Positions 52,300-61,306 of a DNA stretch of 64,000 bases are shown here, in pieces. The DNA is from Paenibacillus illinoisensis NBRC 15959 (GTDB taxonomy: Bacteria; Bacillota; Bacilli; Paenibacillales; Paenibacillaceae): contig NZ_BIME01000010.1 of the NCBI RefSeq assembly GCF_004000925.1, positions 62,001-126,000 of the forward strand, in the 5' to 3' direction. The translations under genes and the position numbers were made by a program. A model generated the notes under the pieces. That model was not told the origin of the DNA, searched no databases, and was given only the letters and a program-made list of their open reading frames with translations. Position 1 is the first letter of the stretch, and every line of letters begins with the position of its first letter.

Positions 52300-54051
52300 A
52301 TGGGAGCTCAAATTCCAGAAGTACGATCAACAGATGAATTACGTGAAAAATGGATGAAGCCGGAGGTCATTAGCGGTTCTGAGATTCTGCTAAGAAGCTT
52401 GTTGCTGGAAGGTGTCGAGTGCGTATTCGGTTATCCGGGCGGAGCGGTGTTGTACATTTACGACGCGATGTACGGTTTCGAGGACTTCAAGCATGTACTG
52501 ACTCGGCATGAACAAGGTGCGATTCACGCAGCAGACGGATATGCACGTGCGAGCGGCAAAGTTGGTGTTTGTATCGCAACCTCCGGTCCGGGAGCAACGA
52601 ATCTTGTAACCGGAATTGCAACGGCATATATGGATTCCGTACCGCTCGTTGTCATTACGGGGAACGTTATTTCCAGCCTGATTGGTTCGGATGCTTTCCA
52701 GGAAGCGGATATCACCGGTATTACAATGCCAATTACCAAACACAGCTATCTGGTAAAAGACGTTAAAGATTTGCCGCGTGTCATTCATGAAGCATTCCAT
52801 ATTGCTAATACAGGACGTAAAGGTCCGGTGTTAATCGACATTCCGAAGGATGTTTCTGCCAACAAAACCTTGTTTGAACCGATTACTGAACCAGTGACGC
52901 TGAGAGGCTACAACCCTCGGACAGTGCCAAACAAACTTCAGGTTGATCGACTGGCTCAAGCCATTCAGGAAGCAGAGCGTCCGATGATCCTTGCAGGTGG
53001 CGGAGTCGTTTACTCCGGTGGACACGAAGCACTGTTCGAATTTGTTGAGAAAACAGGCATTCCAATCACAACGACACTTCTTGGACTTGGTGCTTTCCCA
53101 AGCGGACATGAACTTTGGACCGGAATGCCGGGTATGCACGGAACATACACGTCTAACCAGGCGATTCAACAATCGGATCTGTTGATCAACATCGGAGCTC
53201 GCTTTGATGATCGGGTTACAGGTAAACTGGACGGTTTTGCACCACATGCCAAAATCGTGCACATCGATATTGATCCGGCTGAAATTGGCAAAAACATTGC
53301 GACGGATATCCCGATCGTTGGGGATGTGAAGACGGTACTCGAAATAGCCAACAAGGAAGTGCAGCGTGCCGAGCGTGCGGATGCCTGGAGAGACCAGATC
53401 AAGCAGTGGAAGCAAGAGAAACCATACAGCTACACGGATTCCGAAGACGAGTTGAAACCACAATGGGTAGTTGAGTTGTTGAATGATACAACTAAAGGTG
53501 AGGCGATCGTGACTACTGACGTTGGTCAGCATCAGATGTGGGCGGCGCAGTACTACAAGTTCAATCAACCTCGCTCATGGGTAACCTCCGGCGGACTCGG
53601 AACAATGGGCTTTGGATTCCCTTCGGCAATTGGTGCACAGATGGCGAATCCGGACAGACTGGTCATCTCCATTAATGGCGATGGCGGAATGCAGATGTGT
53701 TCACAAGAACTGGCAATCTGCGCAATCAACAATATCCCGGTCAAGATTGTCATCATTAACAACCAGGTGCTTGGAATGGTTCGCCAGTGGCAGGAGATCA
53801 TCTACGAGAACCGTTACAGTCACATCGATCTGGCAGGAAGCCCGGATTTTGTAAAACTGGCTGAGGCATATGGTGTAAAAGGACTGCGTGCCACGAACAA
53901 GGAAGAAGCTGAACGGGCATGGCAGGAAGCACTGGATACACCTGGACCGGTCGTTGTAGAATTTGTTGTTCGCAAAGAAGAAAATGTATATCCAATGGTT
54001 CCGCAAGGAGCAACAATTGATCAAATGCTGATGGGGGATGCTGAGGAATGA
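52300..54051 (+). CDS. ilvB: Acetolactate synthase large subunit
   Basis: 583-residue ThDP enzyme of valine/isoleucine synthesis, condensing two pyruvates. RHEQGAIHAADGYARASGK has the catalytic Glu; GDGGMQMCSQELAIC and NNQVLGMVRQW form the ThDP/Mg site. Length matches the large subunit. GAGAGGAGG upstream. Overlaps ilvN by four bases. Confidence 0.95.
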   Translation: MGAQIPEVRSTDELREKWMKPEVISGSEILLRSLLLEGVECVFGYPGGAVLYIYDAMYGFEDFKHVLTRHEQGAIHAADGYARASGKVGVCIATSGPGATNLVTGIATAYMDSVPLVVITGNVISSLIGSDAFQEADITGITMPITKHSYLVKDVKDLPRVIHEAFHIANTGRKGPVLIDIPKDVSANKTLFEPITEPVTLRGYNPRTVPNKLQVDRLAQAIQEAERPMILAGGGVVYSGGHEALFEFVEKTGIPITTTLLGLGAFPSGHELWTGMPGMHGTYTSNQAIQQSDLLINIGARFDDRVTGKLDGFAPHAKIVHIDIDPAEIGKNIATDIPIVGDVKTVLEIANKEVQRAERADAWRDQIKQWKQEKPYSYTDSEDELKPQWVVELLNDTTKGEAIVTTDVGQHQMWAAQYYKFNQPRSWVTSGGLGTMGFGFPSAIGAQMANPDRLVISINGDGGMQMCSQELAICAINNIPVKIVIINNQVLGMVRQWQEIIYENRYSHIDLAGSPDFVKLAEAYGVKGLRATNKEEAERAWQEALDTPGPVVVEFVVRKEENVYPMVPQGATIDQMLMGDAEE

Positions 54052-54530
54052 TTAGACATACGATTTCGATTTTGGTCAACGATCAGCCTGGCGTCCTGCA
54101 GCGGGTATCGGGGTTGTTCGGTCGACGTGGGTTCAACATTGAGAGCATTACGGTAGGTCAGTCGGAAGAAGCAGGCTTGTCCCGTATGGTCATTGTCACT
54201 ATTGGTGACGACAAAACGCTGGAGCAGATTGAGAAACAGCTCTATAAAATCATTGACGTAATCAAAGTGGTGGATTTCAGCCTCAAGCCGATGGTTGCCC
54301 GTGAACTCGCTTTGATTAAAGTAAAAGCAGAACCTTCCGAACGCCCTGAAATCATGGGAGTGGTTGAAACGTTCCGTGCATCGGTTGTGGATATTGGTCC
54401 AAGTAGTCTGATGGTTCAGGTTGTTGGAGATACGGACAAAATCGACGCCATGATCGAGCTGCTTAAGCCGTATGGCATTCGCGAACTCTCGCGGACTGGT
54501 GTAACTGCACTGGTACGTGGAAACGTATAA
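54048..54530 (+). CDS. ilvN: Acetolactate synthase small subunit
   Basis: 160-residue regulatory subunit. An ACT domain (RHTISILVNDQPGVLQR, RRGFNIESITVG) binds valine; the C-terminal half (LALIKVKAEPSERPE, DIGPSSLMVQV) activates the catalytic subunit. ATG overlaps the ilvB stop. It ends 300 bases before ilvC. Confidence 0.93.
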   Translation: MIRHTISILVNDQPGVLQRVSGLFGRRGFNIESITVGQSEEAGLSRMVIVTIGDDKTLEQIEKQLYKIIDVIKVVDFSLKPMVARELALIKVKAEPSERPEIMGVVETFRASVVDIGPSSLMVQVVGDTDKIDAMIELLKPYGIRELSRTGVTALVRGNV

Positions 54531-54539
54531 TTGCCAATA

Positions 54540-54793
54540 GATCTAAATCTATGGTCTAATATGCATATCGGATAAGCAACGAAGGATACGAGAAGAAGCA
54601 GTACAACAGACTGCAGGTGATCCTTGAATGACATCGTGATCCTGCATCTGCTGCAATTCAACATTTTAGTGATGTAACGCTTGAAAAGAGAGCTACACAC
54701 CCGCATTAAAGGGCGGGTGTCTGAACGGATCGGATCAGACCTGATGTGCTGGAACAGCCAGCATGCCGGTCCCTTGAGACACCCGCTCATTAA
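54540..54793 (+). other. Structured ilvN-ilvC spacer, possible attenuator
   Basis: Untranslated spacer with two folding units. One is a long arm: CAGACTGCAGGTGATC (about 54610) with GATCCTGCATCTGCTG (about 54642). The other is two copies of ACACCCGC (54697-54704 and 54779-54786) that compete for a single GCGGGTGT (54713-54720). The distal pairing GCGGGTGTCT/AGACACCCGC would enclose a TGCTGG/CCAGCA hairpin. No T-run was found, so function is uncertain. Confidence 0.5.
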
Positions 54794-54831
54794 TGAAGGG
54801 TTCTTTACAATACAAAGGAGGACTTATAAAC

Positions 54832-55824
54832 ATGCCAGTAACTACTTATTATGAACAGGATGCAGAGCTTAGCGTATTGAAAGGAAAAACGATTGCCGTA
54901 ATTGGTTACGGTAGCCAGGGCCACGCCCAAGCACAAAACTTGCGTGATAGCGGTTTGAATGTAGTCATCGGACTTCGTGAAGGTAAATCGTTTGACACTG
55001 CAAAAAATGATGGATTTGAAGTATTGTCTCCGGCTGAAGCAACTAGCCGTGCAGATGTGGTTCAAATCTTGCTCCCTGACGAAACGCAAGCTTCTGTATA
55101 CAAAAACGAAATCGAACCTAACCTGAAAAAAGGGGCAGCATTGCTCTTCTCCCACGGTTTCAACGTTCATTTCGGTCAAATCGTTGCTCCAAAAGACAGC
55201 GATGTTCTGCTGGTAGCTCCTAAGTCCCCTGGCCACATGGTACGTCGTACCTACGTGGAAGGATTCGGTGTACCGGGCCTGATCGCGATCGAGCAAGATG
55301 CAACAGGTAAAGCAAAAGACATCGGTCTTGCATATGCAAAAGGTATCGGCTGCACACGTGCAGGCGTTATCGAAACATCCTTCCGCGAAGAAACAGAAAC
55401 AGATCTGTTCGGTGAGCAAGCTGTTCTGTGTGGCGGTGTAAGTGCCCTGGTAAAAGCTGGTTTCGAAACGTTGACAGAAGCTGGTTATGCTCCTGAAATG
55501 GCGTACTTCGAGTGTCTGCACGAATTGAAACTGATCGTTGACCTGATGTATGAAGGCGGACTTGCAAGCATGCGTGATTCCATCAGTAACACAGCAGAGT
55601 ACGGTGACTATGTGACTGGACCTCGCGTTGTAACTGAAGATACGAAGAAAGCGATGAAAGAAGTCCTTTCTGATATCCAACAAGGTAAATTCGCACGTGA
55701 CTTCATCCTGGAAAACCAATCCGGTCGTGCGTTCCTGACAGCAACTCGTCGCAACGAAGCTGAACACCCAATCGAAGTGGTTGGCGGACAATTGCGTGAA
55801 ATGATGCACTGGATCAAGAAGTAA
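54832..55824 (+). CDS. ilvC: Ketol-acid reductoisomerase
   Basis: 330-residue class I KARI: Rossmann motif GYGSQGHAQAQNLRDSG, LAPKSPGH-like VAPKSPGHMVRR, and the magnesium/substrate residues in the C-terminal knotted domain (DLFGEQAVLCGG, SNTAEYGD). It converts acetolactate to dihydroxyvalerate. ATG 54832 has AAAGGAGG about 10 bases upstream; the upstream ATG at 54793 is too far from a ribosome site. High expression is suggested by its uniform codon choice. Confidence 0.95.
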   Translation: MPVTTYYEQDAELSVLKGKTIAVIGYGSQGHAQAQNLRDSGLNVVIGLREGKSFDTAKNDGFEVLSPAEATSRADVVQILLPDETQASVYKNEIEPNLKKGAALLFSHGFNVHFGQIVAPKDSDVLLVAPKSPGHMVRRTYVEGFGVPGLIAIEQDATGKAKDIGLAYAKGIGCTRAGVIETSFREETETDLFGEQAVLCGGVSALVKAGFETLTEAGYAPEMAYFECLHELKLIVDLMYEGGLASMRDSISNTAEYGDYVTGPRVVTEDTKKAMKEVLSDIQQGKFARDFILENQSGRAFLTATRRNEAEHPIEVVGGQLREMMHWIKK

Positions 55825-55842
55825 GCATTTGCACTTAGAGGT

Positions 55843-56011
55843 TGTTCAAAAAGTCCTCAATTGATCACGAAGTAGCCCACGAAGCGAACTCGACATCGAA
55901 TCTTGCGTTCACCTTCGGAGTCCGGTGCTCATGTAGGTTTGCCTACACTCCGCTCCTCCTCCTTCAGGTTCTCGTAACCTTCTCGGTGCTGAATCGTTGA
56001 CTTTTTGAACA
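55843..56011. repeat. 169-bp inverted-repeat element (MITE-like)
   Basis: Terminal repeats TGTTCAAAAAGTC (55843-55855) and GACTTTTTGAACA (55999-56011) are perfect. The interior has further complementarity (GTGCTCATGTAGGTTTGCCTACACTC) and no coding frame. TGCACTTA occurs just outside both ends (55830-55837 and 56012-56019), a possible target-site duplication, though five bases separate the left copy. Confidence 0.6.
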
Positions 56012-56129
56012 TGCACTTATAAGATAAGCAATTTTACAGCTTTAACCGGAAATAGCGGCCGTGCTTATGCGTGTGCCGCTATTGCTGGTTTAGAGGCAAA
56101 CATACATTACAGTCTAGGAGGTGCGAGGC

Positions 56130-57671
56130 GTGCGTAAAATCTATGTATTCGACACAACGCTGCGTGATGGAGAACAATCCCCGGGAGTCAATTTGAACAC
56201 TCGTGAAAAGGTGGAAATTGCCCATCAGCTCGAGCGGCTTGGGATTGACCGGATGGAAGCCGGTTTTCCGGCAGCATCTCCAGGCGATCTGGCAGCGGTA
56301 AATGCAGTAGCGAAAGCGGTTAAAAATATTACGGTTATCGGCTTGTCCCGCTCCAGAGAGCAGGATATTGATGCGGTTAGAGAAGCGCTGAAAGGTGCAC
56401 AGGACCCATGCATTCACGTATTTTTGGCAACTTCACCGATTCACCGCCAACATAAATTGCGCATGGACAAAGCGCAAGTGCTGGATACGGCTCGTTCTGC
56501 CATTCGTTATGCGAAGAAGTCATTTTCCAAAATTGAGTTCTCTCTTGAAGATGCAGGCCGTACCGAATATGATTTTCTCGTTGAAATGGTGAACATGGCC
56601 GTAGAGGAAGGTGCTTCGGTAGTTAACATTCCGGATACAGTAGGATATCTGAGTCCTTATGAGTACGGTAACATTTTCAAGCATCTCAAAGAGAATGTTC
56701 ATGGTATTGAAAAAGTGCAGCTGAGTGCACATTGTCACAATGACCTGGGTATGGCAACTGCCAATACACTGGCTGCCATTCTGAATGGTGCAGATCAGAT
56801 CGAAGGTACGATTAACGGAATCGGTGAGCGTGCAGGAAATACGGCGATCGAAGAAATTGCCATGGCACTGGAGACACGTCAGGAATTCTTCCAGGCAAAA
56901 ACTTCTCTGCAGCTTTCGGAAATTGCACGTACCAGCCGGCTCGTTAGCCGTTTGACAGGAATGGTTGTTCCAGGAAACAAAGCCATTGTTGGTGCGAACG
57001 CCTTCGCACATGAATCCGGTATTCATCAGGATGGCATGCTGAAAGAAAAAACAACGTACGAGATCATGACGCCAGAGACCATTGGTCTGAAGGAAAGCAA
57101 GCTCGTACTGGGTAAACACTCTGGACGCCACGCGTTCCGTGAGCGCTTGATTGAGCTGGGTTATGAACTGGATGAAGAAGCACTGAATCGAGCTTTTGCC
57201 CAATTCAAAGATCTGGCGGATAAGAAAAAAGAAGTCACTGATGAAGATTTGCTCGCGGTAATCGAAGAGAAATTGCAGGATGCACCTGAGGTGTACAAAC
57301 TGGAATCCATCTTCGTGACGTATGGGGATGAATCGACTCCGACAGCCAAAGTCCGTATCGCCACGCTTGACGGTAACACCGTTGAACAGCAAGCGGAAGG
57401 TAATGGTTCCGTTGATGCCATTTACAATGCGATTGACAAGGTGAGCGGGGAAGAAGTTACGCTGTCTGATTACTCCATCAAGTCGGTTACACATGGTAAA
57501 GATGCACTCGGTGAAGTGCATGTTGTATTGACACAGAACCAGGTTTCCGTTCAGGGACGCGGTGTAAGCACCGATATTTTGGGTGCAAGTGCACGTGCTT
57601 ATGTGGATGGCCTGAACCAACTGATTGAGAAACGTAAAACATACACCAACCGTGTCAACGTGAATCTGTAA
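56130..57671 (+). CDS. leuA: 2-isopropylmalate synthase
   Basis: 513-residue enzyme, first step of leucine synthesis: acetyl-CoA plus 2-oxoisovalerate. TIM barrel motif FDTTLRDGEQSPG at residues about 8-20, HCHNDLGMATAN metal-site histidines; C-terminal LeuA allosteric domain (LDGNTVEQQAEGNG) allows leucine feedback. GTG 56130 is chosen, seven bases after TAGGAGGT. The upstream GTG 56121 is within the ribosome site. Confidence 0.93.
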   Translation: MRKIYVFDTTLRDGEQSPGVNLNTREKVEIAHQLERLGIDRMEAGFPAASPGDLAAVNAVAKAVKNITVIGLSRSREQDIDAVREALKGAQDPCIHVFLATSPIHRQHKLRMDKAQVLDTARSAIRYAKKSFSKIEFSLEDAGRTEYDFLVEMVNMAVEEGASVVNIPDTVGYLSPYEYGNIFKHLKENVHGIEKVQLSAHCHNDLGMATANTLAAILNGADQIEGTINGIGERAGNTAIEEIAMALETRQEFFQAKTSLQLSEIARTSRLVSRLTGMVVPGNKAIVGANAFAHESGIHQDGMLKEKTTYEIMTPETIGLKESKLVLGKHSGRHAFRERLIELGYELDEEALNRAFAQFKDLADKKKEVTDEDLLAVIEEKLQDAPEVYKLESIFVTYGDESTPTAKVRIATLDGNTVEQQAEGNGSVDAIYNAIDKVSGEEVTLSDYSIKSVTHGKDALGEVHVVLTQNQVSVQGRGVSTDILGASARAYVDGLNQLIEKRKTYTNRVNVNL

Positions 57672-57728
57672 ACAGACGCAGCAAGCATCCAATGCACTCG
57701 AACTGCACTGCAGTTTGTTGAGCAAGCT

Positions 57729-57773
57729 AAAAAAGTCTGACCCTAGGAATGGACCTAAGGTCAGACTTTTTGC
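57729..57773. terminator. Bidirectional terminator
   Basis: AAAAAAGTCTGACC pairs with GGTCAGACTTTTT; inner CCTAGG/CCTAA loop. It can serve leuA and the convergent aldo/keto reductase. Confidence 0.8.
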
Positions 57774-57834
57774 TATAGCTTGAATGATATGTTTATCAAT
57801 TAGGACGGATCTAGAAAATTGCAACTAGAGCAGA

Positions 57835-58824
57835 TTACCAGGCATACGCGTTGGGGGCATGTCCACCCGGACCCGGGAATATCTCATCAAGACGTTTAAG
57901 CACCGCTTCATCCAATGTGACTTCAAGACATTTAAGTGCAGTTTCGAACTGCTCCAGCGTACGGGGACCGATGATTGGTGCGGTCACTGCCGGATTGGCT
58001 GCAACCCAAGCCAAAGCAATCGTATCCTGTGGTTCACCAAGATCGCGGCACAGTGCTGCAAATTCTTCAAGCTGGGTTTTATGATGTTCAATGCGTTCCG
58101 CGATGCCGCCGCTGCGTGTGCCTTCCAGCTTCTGAAGTGCATTGCGACCCAGCAAGCCACCATCAAGTGGGCTCCATGGAATCACGCCAAGGCCCAGCTC
58201 TTTGGCTGCAGGCAGCACTTCGAGTTCAGGCAAACGACAGTTAAGACTGTATTTATGCTGCTCGGACACCAAACCGAGGAAATGGCGTTTTTTGGCTTCG
58301 CTTTGAGCAATGGCAATCTGCCATGCAGCGAAGTTGCTTGATCCGACATAACCAATTTTGCCTTGATGGACAGCATTTTCGAATGCCCCCCATAGCTCGT
58401 CCCAGGAAACCGCCGGGTCCACGTGGTGCATTTGATACAGCTCTACATGGTCTGTCTGCAAGCGGCGAAGGGAGCCTTCCAGATGACGTCTGATTTTATA
58501 GGCAGAGAGACCGGCATCGTTGTTGGGACCATCCGTTTCATCATGCATGGAACCATACACCTTGGTCGCAAGCACCACTTTTTCACGTCTGCCTCCACCC
58601 TGGCTGAACCAGCGACCGATTATTTCTTCGGTAAGGCCGGAATTTTCACCCCAACCATAAATGTTAGCGGTATCAAAAAAGTTAACGCCAGCATCGAGTG
58701 CCGCATCCATGATACGGAATGCTTCTTTTTCATCTGTAGCAGGTCCAAAATTCATGGTGCCGAGACAAATCCGGCTTACTTTAAGACCTGATTTTCCCAA
58801 GTACGTGTATTGCATGGTTTGCAA
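57835..58824 (-). CDS. Aldo/keto reductase
   Basis: 329-residue TIM-barrel NADPH reductase. DAALDAGVNFFDTANIYG (Asp, Tyr of the active site), LEVVLATK-like VVLATKVYG (Lys) and QMHHVDP (His) make the catalytic tetrad. The substrate is unknown; a role in sugar or aldehyde reduction is plausible. It sits on the minus strand between leuA and leuB, so it is not part of their operon. Confidence 0.88.
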   Translation of the reverse strand: MQTMQYTYLGKSGLKVSRICLGTMNFGPATDEKEAFRIMDAALDAGVNFFDTANIYGWGENSGLTEEIIGRWFSQGGGRREKVVLATKVYGSMHDETDGPNNDAGLSAYKIRRHLEGSLRRLQTDHVELYQMHHVDPAVSWDELWGAFENAVHQGKIGYVGSSNFAAWQIAIAQSEAKKRHFLGLVSEQHKYSLNCRLPELEVLPAAKELGLGVIPWSPLDGGLLGRNALQKLEGTRSGGIAERIEHHKTQLEEFAALCRDLGEPQDTIALAWVAANPAVTAPIIGPRTLEQFETALKCLEVTLDEAVLKRLDEIFPGPGGHAPNAYAW

Positions 58825-59031
58825 TCCCTCCTGAGTTACCTGAATTTGACTTCACGTATTATTTTACTCCAGTCTGACGAGCAGAACAACAGCCCTCCAA
58901 ACCTCTTATAGGTAAAATCTATTAAAGTCATAGATTGTATATCTTGGTCAAATGACCACTGAATATGATACAAAAGAGAGAGTTAAGTATGACACGTTCG
59001 ATTGAGAATGAATGAAGGAGTTGGACAACCC

Positions 59032-60117
59032 ATGACAGACGTAAAAAAAATTGCAGTCATCGCAGGTGACGGTATCGGTCCGGAAGTTGTAGCGGAAGCA
59101 GAGAGAGTACTTAAACGCACGGAGGAAGTATTCGGTTATCGTTTTGAAACCGAGCACGCACTGTTTGGCGGAATTGCGATCGATGAAAAAGGCACGCCTC
59201 TTCCAGAGGAAACACTCACCGTATGCAAAAGTGCGGATGCCGTATTGCTCGGAGCCGTTGGCGGTCCGAAATGGGACAACAACAGCAAGGAACTCCGTCC
59301 GGAAACGGGCTTGCTGGGAATTCGTAAAGCGCTCGGATTGTTCTCCAACTTGCGCCCGGCCGTTGTGTTTGACTGCCTGAAGGATGCATCCACATTGAAA
59401 CCTGAAGTACTGGAAGGCACGGACCTAATGGTGGTTCGGGAGCTGACCGGAGGCATTTACTTTGGTGAAAAATTCAGACGTGAAGGCTCACAGGGGCAAG
59501 AAGCTGTGGATACCTGTGTATATAATGTAACTGAAGTGGAGCGGATAGTTCGTCAAGCATTCGAAATTGCTCAAGGACGCCGCAAAAAACTCGCTTCTGT
59601 GGATAAAGCCAATGTACTGGAGACATCCAGACTCTGGCGTGAAGTGGTTAACCGGGTAGCCCCGGAATATCCGGATGTTGAAGTGGAGCACGTTCTTGTT
59701 GACAACTGTGCGATGCAGCTGCTGCGTCGTCCAGCCAGCTTCGACGTCATCGTAACGGAAAATATGTTCGGAGATATCTTGAGTGATGAAGCAGCAATGC
59801 TGACAGGTTCAATCGGTATGCTGGCCTCTGCATCACTGGGCGAAGGCAGCTTCGGTCTGTATGAGCCGGTACATGGTTCGGCACCGGATATCGCTGGTCA
59901 AGGATTGGCCAATCCAATTGCCACGATTCTATCTGTTGCACTTATGTTCCGTACAACCTTTGGTTACGCTGAAGGTGCGGATGCCATTGAAGCTGCTGTA
60001 GCTGAAGTGCTGAATGCAGGACACCGTACAAGTGATATTGCTGTAGATAAGAGCAAAGCCATCAGTACTACGGAAATGGGCGATCTGATCGTTGCAGCGA
60101 TCCGTAAACAGGCATAG
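59032..60117 (+). CDS. leuB: 3-isopropylmalate dehydrogenase
   Basis: 361-residue NAD-dependent dehydrogenase of leucine synthesis. GDGIGPEVVAEAERV, ELTGGIYFG, DNCAMQLLRRP and DEAAMLTGSIGML are IPMDH motifs. The start is ATG 59032; ribosome site AAGGAG is 11 bases upstream. leuCD, normally adjacent, are absent. Confidence 0.93.
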   Translation: MTDVKKIAVIAGDGIGPEVVAEAERVLKRTEEVFGYRFETEHALFGGIAIDEKGTPLPEETLTVCKSADAVLLGAVGGPKWDNNSKELRPETGLLGIRKALGLFSNLRPAVVFDCLKDASTLKPEVLEGTDLMVVRELTGGIYFGEKFRREGSQGQEAVDTCVYNVTEVERIVRQAFEIAQGRRKKLASVDKANVLETSRLWREVVNRVAPEYPDVEVEHVLVDNCAMQLLRRPASFDVIVTENMFGDILSDEAAMLTGSIGMLASASLGEGSFGLYEPVHGSAPDIAGQGLANPIATILSVALMFRTTFGYAEGADAIEAAVAEVLNAGHRTSDIAVDKSKAISTTEMGDLIVAAIRKQA

Positions 60118-60136
60118 TTCAGACATCATGATCGGG

Positions 60137-60180
60137 CAGCCCTTAGCTTTCCAATAGGAGAGATTGAGGGCTGTTCCTTT
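60137..60180 (+). terminator. Weak terminator after leuB
   Basis: CAGCCCT (60137-60143) pairs with AGGGCTG (60167-60173) and is followed by TTCCTTTA. Confidence 0.55.
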
Positions 60181-60219
60181 ATATGTTGGGCTTTAGATTT
60201 TGGCACGAAAATTTCTTAT

Positions 60220-60234
60220 TTATAATTATTATAA
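60220..60234. promoter_or_regulatory. PerR box
   Basis: TTATAATTATTATAA is an exact copy of the PerR consensus TTATAATNATTATAA. It lies 170 bases before the peroxiredoxin start. Confidence 0.8.
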
Positions 60235-60253
60235 AAAAATAACGTTTATAATC

Positions 60254-60282
60254 TTGACTTTGAGAAGTCCGGATGATAACAT
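60254..60282 (+). promoter_or_regulatory. Probable promoter of peroxiredoxin gene
   Basis: TTGACT (60254-60259), 17-base spacer, TAACAT (60277-60282). PerR box lies 20 bases upstream of the -35. Confidence 0.5.
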
Positions 60283-60404
60283 TTTACTTGTACTTGTTAT
60301 CAAGTATCAAACCATTTTAATAACAGGAAAAGCTTTCGCGCTTTTCTTGATGATGAGCAATCCATATGGATGCTTACATAATCCCAAAGGAGGAATTTTT
60401 AGTT

Positions 60405-60944
60405 ATGGCAGAACGTTTGGTTGGTAGACCAGCACCGGATTTCGCAATGGAAACAGTATCGGGAGACGGACAAGATTTTGGTTCCGTTAAATTGTCCGAT
60501 TACCGTGGCAAATGGCTCGTATTCTTCTTTTATCCTTTGGACTTCACATTTGTGTGCCCAACTGAAATTACAGCTTTGAGCGATGCTTCCGAGCAATTCA
60601 AAGCTTTGGATACTGAAATTCTTGGCGTGAGCGTTGACTCCGTACACAGCCACAAAGCTTGGATCAATACACCTAAAGACAGCAATGGCTTGGGTCAATT
60701 GAACTTCCCACTGGCTTCCGACATCACGAAGCAAGTGGCTAAAGATTACGGCGTTCTGATCGAAGAAGAAGGCGTTGCATTGCGCGGTCTGTTCATCATC
60801 GATCCAGAAGGCGAATTGAAATACCAAGTGGTTAACCACAACGATGTAGGCCGCAGTGTTGAAGAAACACTTCGCGTACTGCAAGCACTGCAATCCGGCG
60901 GATTGTGTGCAATGAACTGGAAACCAGGCGACAGCAACCTGTAA
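60405..60944 (+). CDS. 2-Cys peroxiredoxin
   Basis: 179-residue AhpC/Prx1-type peroxidase. The peroxidatic Cys51 lies in FTFVCPTE, the resolving Cys168 in GGLCAMNW. It reduces H2O2 and organic peroxides with a thioredoxin-like partner. ATG 60405 has AAAGGAGG 11 bases upstream; the earlier ATG at 60366 lacks one. A PerR box and promoter precede it, so peroxide induction is likely. Confidence 0.92.
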   Translation: MAERLVGRPAPDFAMETVSGDGQDFGSVKLSDYRGKWLVFFFYPLDFTFVCPTEITALSDASEQFKALDTEILGVSVDSVHSHKAWINTPKDSNGLGQLNFPLASDITKQVAKDYGVLIEEEGVALRGLFIIDPEGELKYQVVNHNDVGRSVEETLRVLQALQSGGLCAMNWKPGDSNL

Positions 60945-60972
60945 GTCTGATTAACTTGAACGTTTGTGGTTC

Positions 60973-61006
60973 AAGCCCTCATCCCATTCGGGATTGAGGG
61001 CTTTTT
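60973..61006 (+). terminator. Terminator after peroxiredoxin gene
   Basis: AAGCCCTCATCCC (60973-60985) pairs with GGGATTGAGGGCTT (60990-61003), followed by TTTTTG. Confidence 0.85.
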
Positions 61007-61306
61007 GCACCCTTTTTCCCAAATATTATTTGGAAGTTGGATTAGGGTGTTTAGACAGGGCAAGAAACGTGTTAATGAAGTATTATAGGAATGAGAGGTT
61101 TTTACATCTCCCGAAAGAGGAATTGAAGGCCTTTGAGGCGAATAGGGTATGGAAACCCCGTAAATATTTTCGGGCCATCACCATGATAATATGGTAATGA
61201 ATGAGATACACTGATGGAACAACTTCTTTTTCAGAAAAGCTGCAGGTGCTAGGGAGACCATATCTAAATATAAGGTCCCGGCACGTAATAAGGAGGGTGA
61301 ACAAAA
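61007..61306. other. Intergenic region
   Basis: 300-base spacer. A 40-codon plus frame from 61075 has no ribosome site, so it is not called. AAGGAGGG at the end belongs to the next gene. Confidence 0.35.

Noticed and set aside
54805..55809. 334-codon minus-strand frame over ilvC
   Set aside because: Antisense shadow produced by the biased codon use of ilvC.
56520..57824. 434-codon minus-strand frame over leuA
   Set aside because: Antisense to leuA; cysteine- and phenylalanine-rich translation without any known domain.
60964..61197. 77-codon frame after the peroxiredoxin gene
   Set aside because: It starts inside the terminator stem and has no ribosome site; the downstream ATG at 61075 also lacks one.
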